DNA of 64,000 nucleotides from Catenulispora sp. MAP5-51 (GCF_041261205.1 NZ_JBGCCH010000020.1:62001-126000), one strand, 5' to 3'. Counted from the stretch's first letter, positions 15,214 to 23,976 are shown. Numbers and translations are program-made. Notes: a model not told the origin generated them from the letters alone.

Positions 15214-16932
15214 ATGGCCGATCGGGACTCGGGCGAACCCCGGAGCTCTTTGCTGCCGCAGCTGCGGATGGACGAGCTGCTGGACGAGCTGATCTCCCGG
15301 GTGACCCAGATCCGGGCCACCCGCGACCGGGTGCAGCAGCTGTTGCAGGGCGTCCTGGCGGTCTCCGGCGGTCTGGAGCTGGACCAGGTGCTCTCCACCA
15401 TCATCAGCACCGCGACGGAGCTCGTGGACGCCCGGTACGGCGCCCTGGGCGTCATCGACAGCGCCGGGGAGCACTTGGAGCGTTTCATCACCGTCGGGTT
15501 GAGTCAGCAGGAGATCGACGCCATCGGGCCCTATCCGACCGGAATGGGGCTGCTCGGCGAGCTGATCCGGCATCCGGTGCCGCTGCGGCTGCACGACATC
15601 GCCGGGCATGAGGCGTCGTTCGGCTTCCCCGACAATCATCCGCCGATGCGGACTTTCCTGGGTGTTCCGATCCGGGTTCGGGAGAAGGTGTACGGCAACC
15701 TGTACCTGACGGAGAAGCGCGGCGGCGCCTTCTTCGACGCCGACGACGAGACGCTGCTGACCGCCCTGGCCGCGGCGGCCGGCGTGGCGATCGACAACGC
15801 CCGGCTGTACGACGAGGCGCAGCGGCGGCAGCGGCGTATGGAGGCGACCGCGGAGCTGACCCGGGGCCTGCTCTCCGGCGTCGACTCCCGGGACCTGCTC
15901 GCCGTGCTGGTCGAGCGGGTGCGGGACATGGCCGGGGCGGAGCTGGTGATGATCTCCCTGCCGGACCCCGCGGCCGAACGGCTGACGGTCCAGGTCGCGG
16001 CGGGTACCGGGGAGAAGCGGGTGCTGGGGGAGTCGGCGCCGGTGGCCGGATCCGAGGTGGGCGACGTGTTCACCGACGGCGTCGGGCAGGGGATCGTCGA
16101 CGGCGAATGGGACGCCCGGCCGCTGTGGAAGGAGCTCGGCCTGGGGCCGGCCCACATCGCGCCGCTGGGCGCGGCGGGCAAGGTGCGCGGGGTCCTGGTG
16201 GCCGCCAAGCGGTTCGGCGCGCTGCCCTTCGACGCCGGTGTCGTGCGCATGCTGACCGAGGTCGGCGGGCAGGTCGCGGTCGTGCTGGAGCTGGCCGACC
16301 ACCGGTCGGACGCGGATCTGCTGGCGTTGTACGCCGATCGGGACCGGATCGGGCGGGATCTGCACGATCTGGCCATCCAGCGGTTGTTCGCGACCGGGAT
16401 GACGTTGCAGTCGGTGTTGAAGATCACCGAGAAGCAGGCGGTGCGGGATCGGGTGAACCGGGCCGTGTCCGAGCTCGACGACACCATCAAGGTGATCCGC
16501 TCGACCATCTTCGCGCTGTCCGAGCATGGCGGCCCGGACGAGGTGCCCGGGCTGCGGGCGCAGGTGTTGCAGGTGTGTCAGGACTCTTCGGCGGTCCTGG
16601 GCTTCACGCCCGCGGTGCGGTTCACCGGCCCGGTCGACTTCGAGGTCTCCGACGGCGCGGTCGAGCACGCGCTGGCCGTGACCCGCGAGGCGCTGTCGAA
16701 TGTGGGGCGGCACGCGCACGCCTCCAAGGCCGAGGTGGACGTGGAGACCGCCGACGGATCCCTGGTGCTGCGCATCGCCGACAACGGGGTGGGGATGCCG
16801 GCGGACGGCACTCGCCGCAGCGGGCTGGGGAATCTGGCCGACCGGGCCGCGGCGTTGGGCGGGGAGTTCCTGGTGGAGCCCGCCGAGGGTGGGGGGACGG
16901 TTCTGACGTGGCGGGTTCCGTTGGACGACTGA
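15214..16932 (+). CDS. DevS/DosS-like haem-GAF sensor histidine kinase
   Basis: 572 residues from ATG at 15214. GAF-A (about 45-200) contains NHPPMRTFLGVPIRVRE and GNLYLTEK; its His142 and Tyr164 have the spacing of the haem-ligand His149 and distal Tyr171 of M. tuberculosis DosS, so it probably binds haem and senses oxygen, NO or CO. GAF-B spans about 215-365. The HisKA_3 phospho-acceptor is His384 in RDRIGRDLHDLAIQ, followed by an HATPase domain with REALSNVGRHAHAS and DNGVGMP. No membrane segment, so it is cytosolic. The likely partner is the convergent response regulator next door. The start has only a weak purine stretch before it. Confidence 0.9.
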   Translation: MADRDSGEPRSSLLPQLRMDELLDELISRVTQIRATRDRVQQLLQGVLAVSGGLELDQVLSTIISTATELVDARYGALGVIDSAGEHLERFITVGLSQQEIDAIGPYPTGMGLLGELIRHPVPLRLHDIAGHEASFGFPDNHPPMRTFLGVPIRVREKVYGNLYLTEKRGGAFFDADDETLLTALAAAAGVAIDNARLYDEAQRRQRRMEATAELTRGLLSGVDSRDLLAVLVERVRDMAGAELVMISLPDPAAERLTVQVAAGTGEKRVLGESAPVAGSEVGDVFTDGVGQGIVDGEWDARPLWKELGLGPAHIAPLGAAGKVRGVLVAAKRFGALPFDAGVVRMLTEVGGQVAVVLELADHRSDADLLALYADRDRIGRDLHDLAIQRLFATGMTLQSVLKITEKQAVRDRVNRAVSELDDTIKVIRSTIFALSEHGGPDEVPGLRAQVLQVCQDSSAVLGFTPAVRFTGPVDFEVSDGAVEHALAVTREALSNVGRHAHASKAEVDVETADGSLVLRIADNGVGMPADGTRRSGLGNLADRAAALGGEFLVEPAEGGGTVLTWRVPLDD

Positions 16933-16959
16933 GCTCAGGGTTGGACGACTGAGCTCAGT
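16921..16959. repeat. 20-bp direct duplication spanning two convergent stop codons
   Basis: TTGGACGACTGAGCTCAG occurs at 16921 and again at 16941. The first copy carries the kinase stop codon; the second carries, on the minus strand, the response-regulator stop codon (TCA at 16955). Confidence 0.8.
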
Positions 16960-17659
16960 GGTGGCGGGACTGCCCGGACTTGATCTCGGAGACCATCACC
17001 GCGGCCTGGACGCGGCGGGTCAGGCCGAGTTTGGCCAGCATCGCCGAGACGTAGTTCTTCACGGTCTTCTCGGCCAGGAACATCCGCTCGGCGATCTGCC
17101 GGTTGGTCAGGCCTTCGCCGATCAGGTCCAGCACTTTGTGTTCCTGCGAGGTCAGCTGTGCCAGCGGGTCGCGTTTCTCATCGGCGGCCCGCAGTTTGGC
17201 CATCACCTTGGCCGCGAGTCTGGGGTCCAGCAGCGATTCGCCGCCGGCGACGGTGCGCACCGCCGAGACCAGTTCCGGGCCGAGGGTCTGTTTGAGCAGG
17301 TAGCCCGAGGCGCCGGCCATGATGGCGTCGAACAGCGCCTCCTCGTCGGCGAAGGAGGTCAGCATCAGGCAGGACAGTTCCGGCAGCTTGGAGCGCAGTT
17401 CGCGGCACACGGTGACGCCGTCGCCGTCGGGGAGCCGCACATCCAGCACGGCGACCCGGGGCCGCAGCGCCGGGACCCGCGCCAGGGCCTCGGCGGCCGT
17501 GGCGCCCTCGCCGACGACCTCGAAGTCCGGCTCGTCCTCCAGCATGTCCCGCAGACCGCGCCGGACCACCTGGTGGTCGTCCAGCAGGAACACGCCGATC
17601 TTGCCGCCGGTGCCCATCTTGCCGTCGGTGTCGGTGCCGGTGCCGCTGTCACCGTCCAT
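16955..17659 (-). CDS. DevR/DosR-like LuxR-family response regulator
   Basis: 234 residues. After an Asp/Gly/Thr-rich N-terminus encoded by a short repeat, the receiver domain begins [16 protein letters not shown], with the phospho-acceptor Asp73 in [12 protein letters not shown] and the switch residues in LMLTSF and YLLKQTLG. The C-terminal LuxR helix-turn-helix is [20 protein letters not shown], then [20 protein letters not shown]. This organisation is that of DevR/DosR, which binds GGGACT-type boxes to induce dormancy genes. Its gene converges on the sensor kinase gene instead of forming an operon with it. A DevR-like box 12 bases upstream suggests autoregulation. Confidence 0.88.
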   Translation of the reverse strand: MDGDSGTGTDTDGKMGTGGKIGVFLLDDHQVVRRGLRDMLEDEPDFEVVGEGATAAEALARVPALRPRVAVLDVRLPDGDGVTVCRELRSKLPELSCLMLTSFADEEALFDAIMAGASGYLLKQTLGPELVSAVRTVAGGESLLDPRLAAKVMAKLRAADEKRDPLAQLTSQEHKVLDLIGEGLTNRQIAERMFLAEKTVKNYVSAMLAKLGLTRRVQAAVMVSEIKSGQSRHH

Positions 17660-17670
17660 GTCGCCCAGCC

Positions 17671-17685
17671 TTGCCGAAAGTCCTC
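17671..17685 (-). promoter_or_regulatory. DevR-like box (GAGGACTTTCGGCAA on minus strand)
   Basis: Immediately upstream of the response-regulator start. The left half matches the motif well and the right half is degenerate. Confidence 0.5.
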
Positions 17686-17703
17686 GGTCGCGCGAGCCGG
17701 GGA

Positions 17704-18006
17704 TCAGGGTGCCACGCGGCGCAGGAACACCACGTCCGCGGAGTGTGCGAGGGCCGTGTGGGGCGCCAGGGCGGCCCGTACCGCGCCGCGGATGTCGACG
17801 CGGGCGGTGGGCTCCAGGATCTGGATGGTGCTCACGTACACGGTCGCCAGGTGCTCGCGTTCGATCACCGCGATCCTCGGCTGGTCGTCGTCCCAGTGCG
17901 CGGCCAGTGCCCGCTGGACTGCGATGAGCAGGTCGCGGTGCGCGTCGGGGCTGAGCTCCGAGCTGGGTGGGGAGGGTGGGGCCTGATTGTCGTAGACGGT
18001 GCTCAT
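17704..18006 (-). CDS. Small hypothetical protein of the DevR-like regulon
   Basis: About 100 residues from ATG at 18006 (MSTVYDNQ); an upstream ATG at 18081 would add 25 basic residues with no family look. A Pro/Ser-rich N-terminus is followed by a compact alpha/beta stretch ([60 protein letters not shown]). No signal peptide or membrane segment. I do not recognise the family. A strong DevR-like box about 90 bases upstream and the flanking response-regulator and protease genes place it in the oxygen-stress group. The exact start is uncertain. Confidence 0.6.
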   Translation of the reverse strand: MSTVYDNQAPPSPPSSELSPDAHRDLLIAVQRALAAHWDDDQPRIAVIEREHLATVYVSTIQILEPTARVDIRGAVRAALAPHTALAHSADVVFLRRVAP

Positions 18007-18095
18007 GGCCTGGCCGATCTGTCGGAGGATCCCGGTCCTTCTCCAGATTCGCGCCGCGCAGGGCGTCGCCGCAGAGGCCATGCTCCCGTTGTCGC

Positions 18096-18111
18096 AGGGT
18101 CGAAAGTCCTG
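18096..18111 (-). promoter_or_regulatory. DevR-like box (CAGGACTTTCGACCCT on minus strand)
   Basis: One of the two best matches to the shared motif. It lies upstream of the small hypothetical gene. Confidence 0.65.
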
Positions 18112-18151
18112 CTTGACCGGGCCTTCGGGCTCCTCGCCGCCGTCCAGCGCC

Positions 18152-19303
18152 TCACGGTATCGGGCCGGATCCCGATGCCCGGGACCGCGCCGAGGCCCAC
18201 TGCATCGCGCGGCTGACGTCCGACGGGGTGACCATGCCGACCAGCCGGCCGTCGTCCAGGATCAGCGCGTGGTGGGCCGGTGCGGTGGTCAGGCGCGGGA
18301 TCAGGGCTTCGGCCGGGTCGTCCGGGGCGGCCACGACCACCTGGTCCAGCGGGTACATGATCTCGCGGAGCCTGATGTCGTCCCGGGCGTAGGGCGGGAC
18401 GCGGTGGATGCGTTCCAGCGTGATCAGGCCGATCGGGGTCGGGTCGCCGACGGTGAGGGGGAACGCGGAGCCGCGGTGCAGGAGCGAGCCCTGCTCCAGG
18501 AAGTGCTCCACGGTCAACGAGGCCGCCACCGGCTCCGGGTCCGGGGTCATGATCTGGCGCGCGCGGATCCCGGCCAGCAGGGCGTGGACCCGGGTCTGCC
18601 GGCTCTCGGCCGTGGCCGAGACCAGGAGGAACCAGCCGGTGAGGGCGAACCAGAATCCTTCGATGCTTCCGGTCAGGAAGAGCAGTACGGTTCCGCCTCC
18701 GATGAAGAGCCAGCCCAGGAACCGGCCGGCCGAGGCGGCCGCCAGCGCGGAGCGGTCGCGGTCGCCGGTGCGCCACCACATGACGGCGCGCAGCAGGCGT
18801 CCGCCGTCCAGCGGCGCGGCCGGCAGGCTGTTGAACACCGCCAGCAGGATGTTGATGGCGCCGAGCCAGCCGGCCGAGGCGGTGACGGGGCCGGGGGCGC
18901 CGGCTGTCCGCAGTGCGAGGGCGAAGCCGGTGAACAGTGCGCCGAGGACCAGGCTGACCAGCGGTCCGATCCCGGCGACGCGCAGCTCGGCGGAGGCCGA
19001 CGGCATGTCGCCGTCCAGCCTGGTCATGCCGCCGAGCAGCCACAGCGTGATGCCGGAGACGGTGAGCCCGTTGCGGCGGGCCACGACCGCGTGCGAGAGC
19101 TCGTGGGCGAGCAGGCACAGGAAGAACAGCGCCGCGGTGACCAGGGCCGCCGTCCAATACACGGCGTGGGAGTGGCCGGGCTCCTCCTGCGGCAGCACGG
19201 TTCGGGCCAGGCCCCACGCGATGAGGACGAAGACGACCAGGACCGACCAGTTCACCCCGACCTCGACGCCGAGGACGCGGCCCAGTTTCACGGTGTTGCC
19301 CAC
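18152..19303 (-). CDS. Site-2 protease family protein with C-terminal CBS pair
   Basis: 383 residues. Six membrane segments include the zinc motif HELSHAVVARR (HExxH, about residue 67) and the third-ligand segment NSLPAAPLDGGRLL. After the membrane part come two CBS motifs, IRARQIMTPDPEPVAASLTV and LREIMYPLDQVVVAAPDD, closing with LVGMVTPSDVSRAM. These proteases cut within the membrane, commonly to release a sigma or regulatory domain; the CBS pair may bind adenosine nucleotides to gate activity. This layout matches the Rip3-type protease in the mycobacterial DosR regulon. A DevR-like box lies 51 bases upstream. No obvious substrate gene is adjacent. Confidence 0.9.
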   Translation of the reverse strand: MGNTVKLGRVLGVEVGVNWSVLVVFVLIAWGLARTVLPQEEPGHSHAVYWTAALVTAALFFLCLLAHELSHAVVARRNGLTVSGITLWLLGGMTRLDGDMPSASAELRVAGIGPLVSLVLGALFTGFALALRTAGAPGPVTASAGWLGAINILLAVFNSLPAAPLDGGRLLRAVMWWRTGDRDRSALAAASAGRFLGWLFIGGGTVLLFLTGSIEGFWFALTGWFLLVSATAESRQTRVHALLAGIRARQIMTPDPEPVAASLTVEHFLEQGSLLHRGSAFPLTVGDPTPIGLITLERIHRVPPYARDDIRLREIMYPLDQVVVAAPDDPAEALIPRLTTAPAHHALILDDGRLVGMVTPSDVSRAMQWASARSRASGSGPIP

Positions 19304-19353
19304 TTCGACCTCCGCTCCATCTCCACGCTATGGCGGCGCCGGGCTGTGCGCGC

Positions 19354-19369
19354 AGGGGCGAAAGTCCTC
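19354..19369 (-). promoter_or_regulatory. DevR-like box (GAGGACTTTCGCCCCT on minus strand)
   Basis: Between the site-2 protease gene and the divergent universal stress protein gene. It could control both directions. Confidence 0.65.
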
Positions 19370-19479
19370 CAGACCCCGGCACGACAGGACCATCGGCCCT
19401 GTTCAACGGCTGGTGCAGGACATTTCCTGGACAGGTGGGGCAGGCGGGCGGACAGCCGCGCGGCCCCGGAGGAGGCGCC

Positions 19480-20361
19480 ATGGCCAGCATGGGACGGCAC
19501 GTCGTCGTCGGCGTGGACGACAGCGACAACTGCCTCATCGCCGTCGATGCCGCGGCCGCGGAGGCGGCGCTGAGGCGCCTGCCGCTCCATGTCGTGCATG
19601 CCGTTGTGAATGCCGTTGTGCATGCCGCCGTGCATGCCGACTCGTTCGCTGCGGCGCACTCCGGCGCCGCTCAGCCGCCTGAGCCGGGACGCTGGGTGGA
19701 CCGCGCGGTGCGGCGGGCCGAGGCCGGCCATCCGGGCCTGACCGTCACCGGGGAGGTGGCCAGGGGCCGTCCGTGTCCGGTGCTGGTCGCGGCGTCCCGG
19801 GACGCCGAACTGGTCGTCATCGGCGACCGCGGGCTGGGCGCGCTGGCCAGGGCGCTGGTCGAGACGGTCGCCGGCGGTCTGGTGATGCGGGCGTCGTGTC
19901 CGGTTCTGGTGACGCGCGGCCCGGGCGATCCGGACGGCCCGATCGCGGTCGGCGTCGACGGCTCGGCCGACTCCCAGTCCGCGGCCGGTTTCGCCTTCGC
20001 CGAGGCGGATCTGCGCGGTCGGCGCCTCGCGGTGGTCCACGCGTGGACGCGTCCGGAGCCGCAGATGCCCGGTTCCGTCATGCCCGGTGCCATCGTGCCC
20101 GGCACCGCTGTGTCGGTGCGGATCGGCGCGGAACAACTGGTGTCCGAGGCGTCGGCCGGCTGGTGTGAGAAGTACCCGGACGTGGCGGTGAGCGAGGTGC
20201 TGGTGCACGGGTACCCGCGCCACGCGCTGGTCGACGCCGGCGAAAGCGCATCGCTGATGATCGTCGGCGCCGGGGGCCGGACCACGACGGCGGGCCTCGG
20301 CCCGGTCAGCCGGCACCTGGTCTATCGCGCGCCGTGCCCGGTGGTCGTCGTGCCCCGTTGA
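19480..20361 (+). CDS. Universal stress protein, two tandem USP domains
   Basis: 293 residues from ATG at 19480, with GGAGGAGG 5 nt upstream. USP domain 1 starts HVVVGVDDSDNCLIAVDAAA and closes VIGDRGLGALARALVETVAG; domain 2 starts PIAVGVDGSADSQSAAGFAF and closes IVGAGGRTTTAGLGPVSRHL. The Gly-rich loops are the ATP-binding G-x2-G-x9-G-S/T type, partly altered. Double-domain USPs bind ATP and accumulate in hypoxia or stationary phase, and are core members of DevR regulons. A 12-bp tandem repeat (19594-19641) encodes VHAVVNAVVHAAVHAD in domain 1. It is the first gene of a two-gene USP operon with a DevR-like box upstream. Confidence 0.9.
   Translation: MASMGRHVVVGVDDSDNCLIAVDAAAAEAALRRLPLHVVHAVVNAVVHAAVHADSFAAAHSGAAQPPEPGRWVDRAVRRAEAGHPGLTVTGEVARGRPCPVLVAASRDAELVVIGDRGLGALARALVETVAGGLVMRASCPVLVTRGPGDPDGPIAVGVDGSADSQSAAGFAFAEADLRGRRLAVVHAWTRPEPQMPGSVMPGAIVPGTAVSVRIGAEQLVSEASAGWCEKYPDVAVSEVLVHGYPRHALVDAGESASLMIVGAGGRTTTAGLGPVSRHLVYRAPCPVVVVPR
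19594..19641. repeat. Four 12-bp tandem units inside a USP gene
   Basis: GTGCATGCCGTT, GTGAATGCCGTT, GTGCATGCCGCC and GTGCATGCCGAC, in phase with codons and adding Val-His-Ala-Val-like tetrads to the first USP domain. Confidence 0.75.
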
Positions 20362-20393
20362 GCGCCGTACCCCTTCGAGCGCTGTACCCCTTC
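20360..20393. repeat. 17-bp direct repeat after the first USP gene
   Basis: GAGCGCCGTACCCCTTC followed by GAGCGCTGTACCCCTTC, starting within the USP stop codon and running up to the ribosome binding site of the next gene. Confidence 0.7.
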
Positions 20394-20413
20394 GAGCGAG
20401 GAGGCAACACACC

Positions 20414-21256
20414 ATGGAATCCGGAGTCGTCGTCGGCTACGACCAGGGCCCGTCCAGCGAGCGTGCGATCGACCTGGCGGTGGAGGAGGCCGCACGGCGT
20501 GGCGTCGAGCTCACGGTGATCCACGCGCTGCACCATCATCACGGCAAGGCCGAGGCCTCCTCCGCGCCCACGGCGCGGGACGTCGCCGAACAAGGCGCCG
20601 AACGGGCCCGGGCCGCTCACCCCGGTGTGCCGACGCACGCGGTGTCGGTGGAGGGTTCGGCTCCGGCGGCCCTCGGCGCGGCGTCGGCCGAGGCCGATCT
20701 GCTGGTCGTCGGGCATCGGGAACGCGGCGGCTTCGGACTGCGGTACGGCGACGTGGCGCTGCGGACCGTGGCCCGGGCCGGCTGTCCGGCCGTGATCGTG
20801 CAGGGCGCTGCCGACGGAGGGCGGGGCGTCGTATTGGCGGCCATGGAGGTCGGCGAGACCCCCGAGGAGGTCCTCGAATTCGCCTTCGGCGAGGCGGCTC
20901 GGCGTGGTGCCCGGCTGAAGGCCGTCAGTGCGCTGGAGATGCTCTGGCCGTTCGCGTACGCCGGAGACCGGGGCCAGTTGCGCCATGCGTCGGATCAGGC
21001 TGGGGAACGTGCCAGCGCGGCCTTGGAGGAACGGCTGCGGCCGTGGCGGGCACGGCATCCGGACGTCGTCGTGGAGTGCGAACTCGACCAGGGGGACCCG
21101 GCGGCGGTTCTGGCCGACGCCACCGCGCACGCGGACCTGATCGTCGTCGGCGGCCGCCGGCGCGGGGAGCACCACCAGGGGATGCACCACGGCGCGATCG
21201 CCGACGCGTTGCTGCAACACGCCGACTGCCCGATCGCGGTCGTTCCGCATGGCTGA
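20414..21256 (+). CDS. Universal stress protein, two tandem USP domains (second gene)
   Basis: 280 residues from ATG at 20414, with GAGGAGG upstream. Domain 1 begins GVVVGYDQGPSSERAIDLAV and has the ATP loop VVGHRERGGFGLRYGDVALR; domain 2 runs from about residue 138 (GVVLAAMEVGETPEEVLEFA) to IVVGGRRRGEHHQGMHHGAI. A His-rich patch (ALHHHHGK) lies in domain 1, and the C-terminal loop is also His-rich (EHHQGMHHG), which is unusual and could bind metal. It is probably co-transcribed with the preceding USP gene, 52 bases away. An imperfect hairpin (GAACGGC/GCCGTTC) follows the stop. Confidence 0.88.
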   Translation: MESGVVVGYDQGPSSERAIDLAVEEAARRGVELTVIHALHHHHGKAEASSAPTARDVAEQGAERARAAHPGVPTHAVSVEGSAPAALGAASAEADLLVVGHRERGGFGLRYGDVALRTVARAGCPAVIVQGAADGGRGVVLAAMEVGETPEEVLEFAFGEAARRGARLKAVSALEMLWPFAYAGDRGQLRHASDQAGERASAALEERLRPWRARHPDVVVECELDQGDPAAVLADATAHADLIVVGGRRRGEHHQGMHHGAIADALLQHADCPIAVVPHG

Positions 21257-21339
21257 ACGGCGGCCGCACGCGTGACCGACGGCCGCGCCGTTCGGGGCCT
21301 CGAGGGAGGTTCCCGGACGGCGCGGCCGCAGGCGTTCTC

Positions 21340-21741
21340 TCAGGCCAGCACCTTCTCCTTGGCTCGCTGGAACTCCTCCTCGCTGAGGACCCCGGAGTCC
21401 TTCAATCCGGCGAGTCTGGTCAGTTCGGCGCCGGTGTCCGAGGCGCCGTTGCCGCCGCTGCTGCCCGCCGTCTTGCGGATGTAGTCGTCGAGCTGTTCCT
21501 GGCTCTGCCGGGCCTGGGCGACATCCCGGTCACCCATGCCGTGGCCCCGCACGATGAGGTAGATGAACACCCCGATGAACGGCAGGACGCAGACGAAGAT
21601 GATCCACCCCGCCTTGGCCCAGCCGGACAGCTTGTGGTCCCGGAAGAGGTCTGCGAACACGCGGAACAACAACATGAACCACATGATCCACAGGAAGAAC
21701 CAGAAGATCATCCAGAAGGCGTTGAGAAGGGGATGGGACAT
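21340..21741 (-). CDS. SHOCT-domain membrane protein with PLDc_N-like region
   Basis: 133 residues from ATG at 21741, with AAGGAGG 7 nt upstream. Two N-terminal membrane helices (AFWMIFWFFLWIMWFMLLF and AGWIIFVCVLPFIGVFIYLI) form the PLDc_N-like part, with a short cytosolic linker DRDVAQARQSQEQLDDYI. The C-terminal SHOCT motif is ELTRLAGLKDSGVLSEEEFQ. Such proteins are common in actinobacterial stress loci, and their molecular role is not established. It is divergent from the alcohol dehydrogenase gene, with a DevR-like box 95 bases upstream, so it is probably induced with the rest of the region. Confidence 0.88.
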   Translation of the reverse strand: MSHPLLNAFWMIFWFFLWIMWFMLLFRVFADLFRDHKLSGWAKAGWIIFVCVLPFIGVFIYLIVRGHGMGDRDVAQARQSQEQLDDYIRKTAGSSGGNGASDTGAELTRLAGLKDSGVLSEEEFQRAKEKVLA

Positions 21742-21835
21742 GGTGTGCCTCCTTCGGTCGCCCCGCAGGCGGGGCGGGTCGCGCGGTCTACCACGGTCAC
21801 GATTCGATCGTCCGCTTGGCACGGAAGGGGCAGCA

Positions 21836-21850
21836 GAGGCTTTAGGCCCT
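21836..21850 (+). promoter_or_regulatory. DevR-like box (GAGGCTTTAGGCCCT)
   Basis: In the divergent gap between the SHOCT gene and the alcohol dehydrogenase gene. It is nearly identical to the box at 15066. Confidence 0.65.
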
Positions 21851-21939
21851 AGTTATCCGTATATGTATCGTTTTCAACCGGATGCCTCGACCGCTGCCGA
21901 TGCGGCCCTCCAGGGCGACACTTGAGGCGGAGGTGCCGC

Positions 21940-22968
21940 ATGAACCCCGTCGTGCCGCAGTCGATGAACGCCTGGGTCGTCCGGCGTCCGGGCCCCATTG
22001 AGGACGGACCGCTCGATCTGGTCTCCAAGCCGGTGCCGCGCCCGGGGCCGGGGGAGTTGCTGGTGCGGGTCGTCGCGTGCGGGGTGTGCCGGACCGATCT
22101 GCACGTCGGCGAAGGCGATCTGCCGGTGCGGCGGGAGCGGGTCACGCCGGGCCACGAGGTGGTCGCATCGGTCGCCGAACTGGGGCCGGGTACCGGCGAT
22201 TCCGGGTTCGCGGTCGGCGACCGGGTCGGGGCGGCCTGGCTGCGCAGTACCTGCGGGCACTGCCGGTTCTGCCTGCGTGGCGCGGAGAACCTGTGTCCGC
22301 AGTCCTCCTACACCGGTTGGGACGCCGACGGCGGCTATGCCGAGTACATGACGGTTCCCGCCGCGTTCGCGTACCGCCTCCCGTCCGGCTACACCGACGC
22401 CGAGCTGGCGCCGTTGCTGTGCGCGGGCATCATCGGTTACCGCGCGCTGCAACGTGCGGCGGTCCCGGACGGCGGCCGGCTCGGCATCTACGGCTTCGGC
22501 GGCAGCGCGCACCTGGCCGCGCAGGTCGCGCTGGCGCGGGGCGCGACGGTTCATGTCATGACGCGCGGCGAGCGCGCTCAGCGGCTGGCCTTGCGGCTGG
22601 GTGCGAGTTCCGTGGTCGGGGCCTACGACGAGCCCCCGGAGAAGCTGGACTCGGCGATCCTGTTCGCCCCGGTCGGCGACCTGGTCCCGGTGGCGCTGCG
22701 GGCGCTGGATCGCGGCGGGGTGCTGGCGATCGCCGGGATCCATCTGTCCGACGTGCCCCCGCTGGTGTACGAGCGCGATCTGTTCTACGAGCGCGAGATC
22801 CGCAGCGTCACGGCGAACACCCGCGCCGACGGGGAGGACTTCCTGCGGTTCGCCGGTGAGCACCGCCTTGAGGTGACGACTCATCCGTATCCGCTTCGGG
22901 AGGCGCAGCAGGCGTTGCGGGATCTCAAGGCGGGGTTGTTCGACGGGGCCGCGGTGCTCGAGGCCTGA
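21940..22968 (+). CDS. Zinc-dependent alcohol dehydrogenase (AdhP/AdhA-like)
   Basis: 342 residues from ATG at 21940, with GGAGG 7 nt upstream; ATG at 21922 is poorer. Catalytic zinc ligands are in [10 protein letters not shown] and TPGHEVV; structural zinc Cys residues are in [17 protein letters not shown]. The Rossmann segment [20 protein letters not shown] binds NAD(P). It oxidises primary alcohols or reduces aldehydes and fits the cinnamyl/AdhA-type subgroup (substrate-binding [20 protein letters not shown]). In a hypoxia-type regulon it could re-oxidise NADH by reducing aldehydes. A DevR-like box lies 90 bases upstream. Physiological substrate unknown. Confidence 0.9.
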   Translation: MNPVVPQSMNAWVVRRPGPIEDGPLDLVSKPVPRPGPGELLVRVVACGVCRTDLHVGEGDLPVRRERVTPGHEVVASVAELGPGTGDSGFAVGDRVGAAWLRSTCGHCRFCLRGAENLCPQSSYTGWDADGGYAEYMTVPAAFAYRLPSGYTDAELAPLLCAGIIGYRALQRAAVPDGGRLGIYGFGGSAHLAAQVALARGATVHVMTRGERAQRLALRLGASSVVGAYDEPPEKLDSAILFAPVGDLVPVALRALDRGGVLAIAGIHLSDVPPLVYERDLFYEREIRSVTANTRADGEDFLRFAGEHRLEVTTHPYPLREAQQALRDLKAGLFDGAAVLEA

Positions 22969-22991
22969 TACGCCCGATACCGCTTCGGTTT

Positions 22992-23894
22992 TCAGGCGTG
23001 CAGGTCGAGCACGGCCGAGCGGATGCCGTCCAGGGCCTGGTCGAGTTTGTCGATCGCCTCGGCCACGCGGTCGCTGGCGGCGCAGTCGCCGATCAGGCTC
23101 TGGGCGCCGGCCAGGCTCAGGCCGGCGGACAGCAGGGCTCGGACGATGGTGTCGGTCAGGTCCAGGACGGTGGTCTGCGGCGATGCCGCCGCTGATGAAG
23201 CCGATGCCGATGCCGATGCCGATGCCGATGCCGATTCGAGCTCGGTCAGGGCGGCGCCGTGCCGGTCGTCGAGGCGGCGCGGCGATCGTCCGTTCAGGCT
23301 CCTGGCCAGGGCCTCGCCGGCCACCAGGCCGTAGAGCCGGGTCACCTCCAGGGCCCTGGCACTCGGGGGGCCGGGGTACGGGAAGTGCGTCGACACCACG
23401 CCGACCAGGTTCCCGTCGATGTCGATCAGCGGTGTGGACTGGACGGCGCGGAACCTCGAGGCGGCGGCGACATCGCGGTGCGGGGCGTACCCGTCGTCGG
23501 CGTCCACATCGGCGATGACGGCCTGCCGGCGGTCGGCCAGCGCGCGTCCGCAGGCGGAGGTGTCGTCGGCGACGACGGCGAAGTGGTCCAGGAAGTCCTG
23601 GCCGAAGCCGGCGGAGGCGGCGATCCGCAGGGTGTGCGCGGCGGGCTCGACGAGCTGCACGTTGCCGAGGTCGGCCCCGGTCAGGGCCATCGTCTCGTCC
23701 AGGATGGTGGTGGCCGCGACGTCGGCGGGCCAGCCCGCCGCGAGCTGCGCCGCGGCGTGTTGCAGCAGGTGGGCGGTGGCGGCGTCGTCGAGGCTGAGGC
23801 GGATGAAGGCCGTCAGGTTCTGGTCCGGTGCGGCCGGCTCCAGCGCCGCGGCGCGTTCGAGAAGTCTTGGAACGGTCCCGATCACTGTGGTCAT
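22992..23894 (-). CDS. GAF-domain protein with degenerate HisKA_3-like tail
   Basis: 300 residues, with AGGAGG before the start. A GAF domain occupies about 50-195 (ILDETMALTGADLGNVQLVE, STPLIDIDGNLVGVVSTHFP). A Ser-Ala repeat linker encoded by six perfect GCCGAT hexamers follows, then a C-terminal helical pair (VAEAIDKLDQALDGIRSAVL) that resembles the dimerisation helices of DevS-type kinases but has neither phospho-acceptor His nor ATPase domain. It could sense a small molecule and dimerise with, or modulate, the nearby kinase; that is inference. Cytosolic. No DevR-like box was found directly in front. Confidence 0.8.
   Translation of the reverse strand: MTTVIGTVPRLLERAAALEPAAPDQNLTAFIRLSLDDAATAHLLQHAAAQLAAGWPADVAATTILDETMALTGADLGNVQLVEPAAHTLRIAASAGFGQDFLDHFAVVADDTSACGRALADRRQAVIADVDADDGYAPHRDVAAASRFRAVQSTPLIDIDGNLVGVVSTHFPYPGPPSARALEVTRLYGLVAGEALARSLNGRSPRRLDDRHGAALTELESASASASASASASSAAASPQTTVLDLTDTIVRALLSAGLSLAGAQSLIGDCAASDRVAEAIDKLDQALDGIRSAVLDLHA
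23200..23235. repeat. Six perfect GCCGAT hexamers
   Basis: In-frame microsatellite encoding (on the minus strand) the Ser-Ala linker of the GAF protein. Copy-number change would alter linker length without frameshift. Confidence 0.85.
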
Positions 23895-23976
23895 GGGCGC
23901 CTCGCCTCCTGATGACTCAACAGTACGCCCGACCGGCGGGAACGTGATCTCGGATCGGAGGCGGTGCGGAAGCGGC

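Noticed and set aside
23183-23518. Met-Pro repeat frame across the GCCGAT array
   Set aside because: It is an artefact of the microsatellite; the antisense frame encodes a complete GAF protein with a good ribosome binding site.
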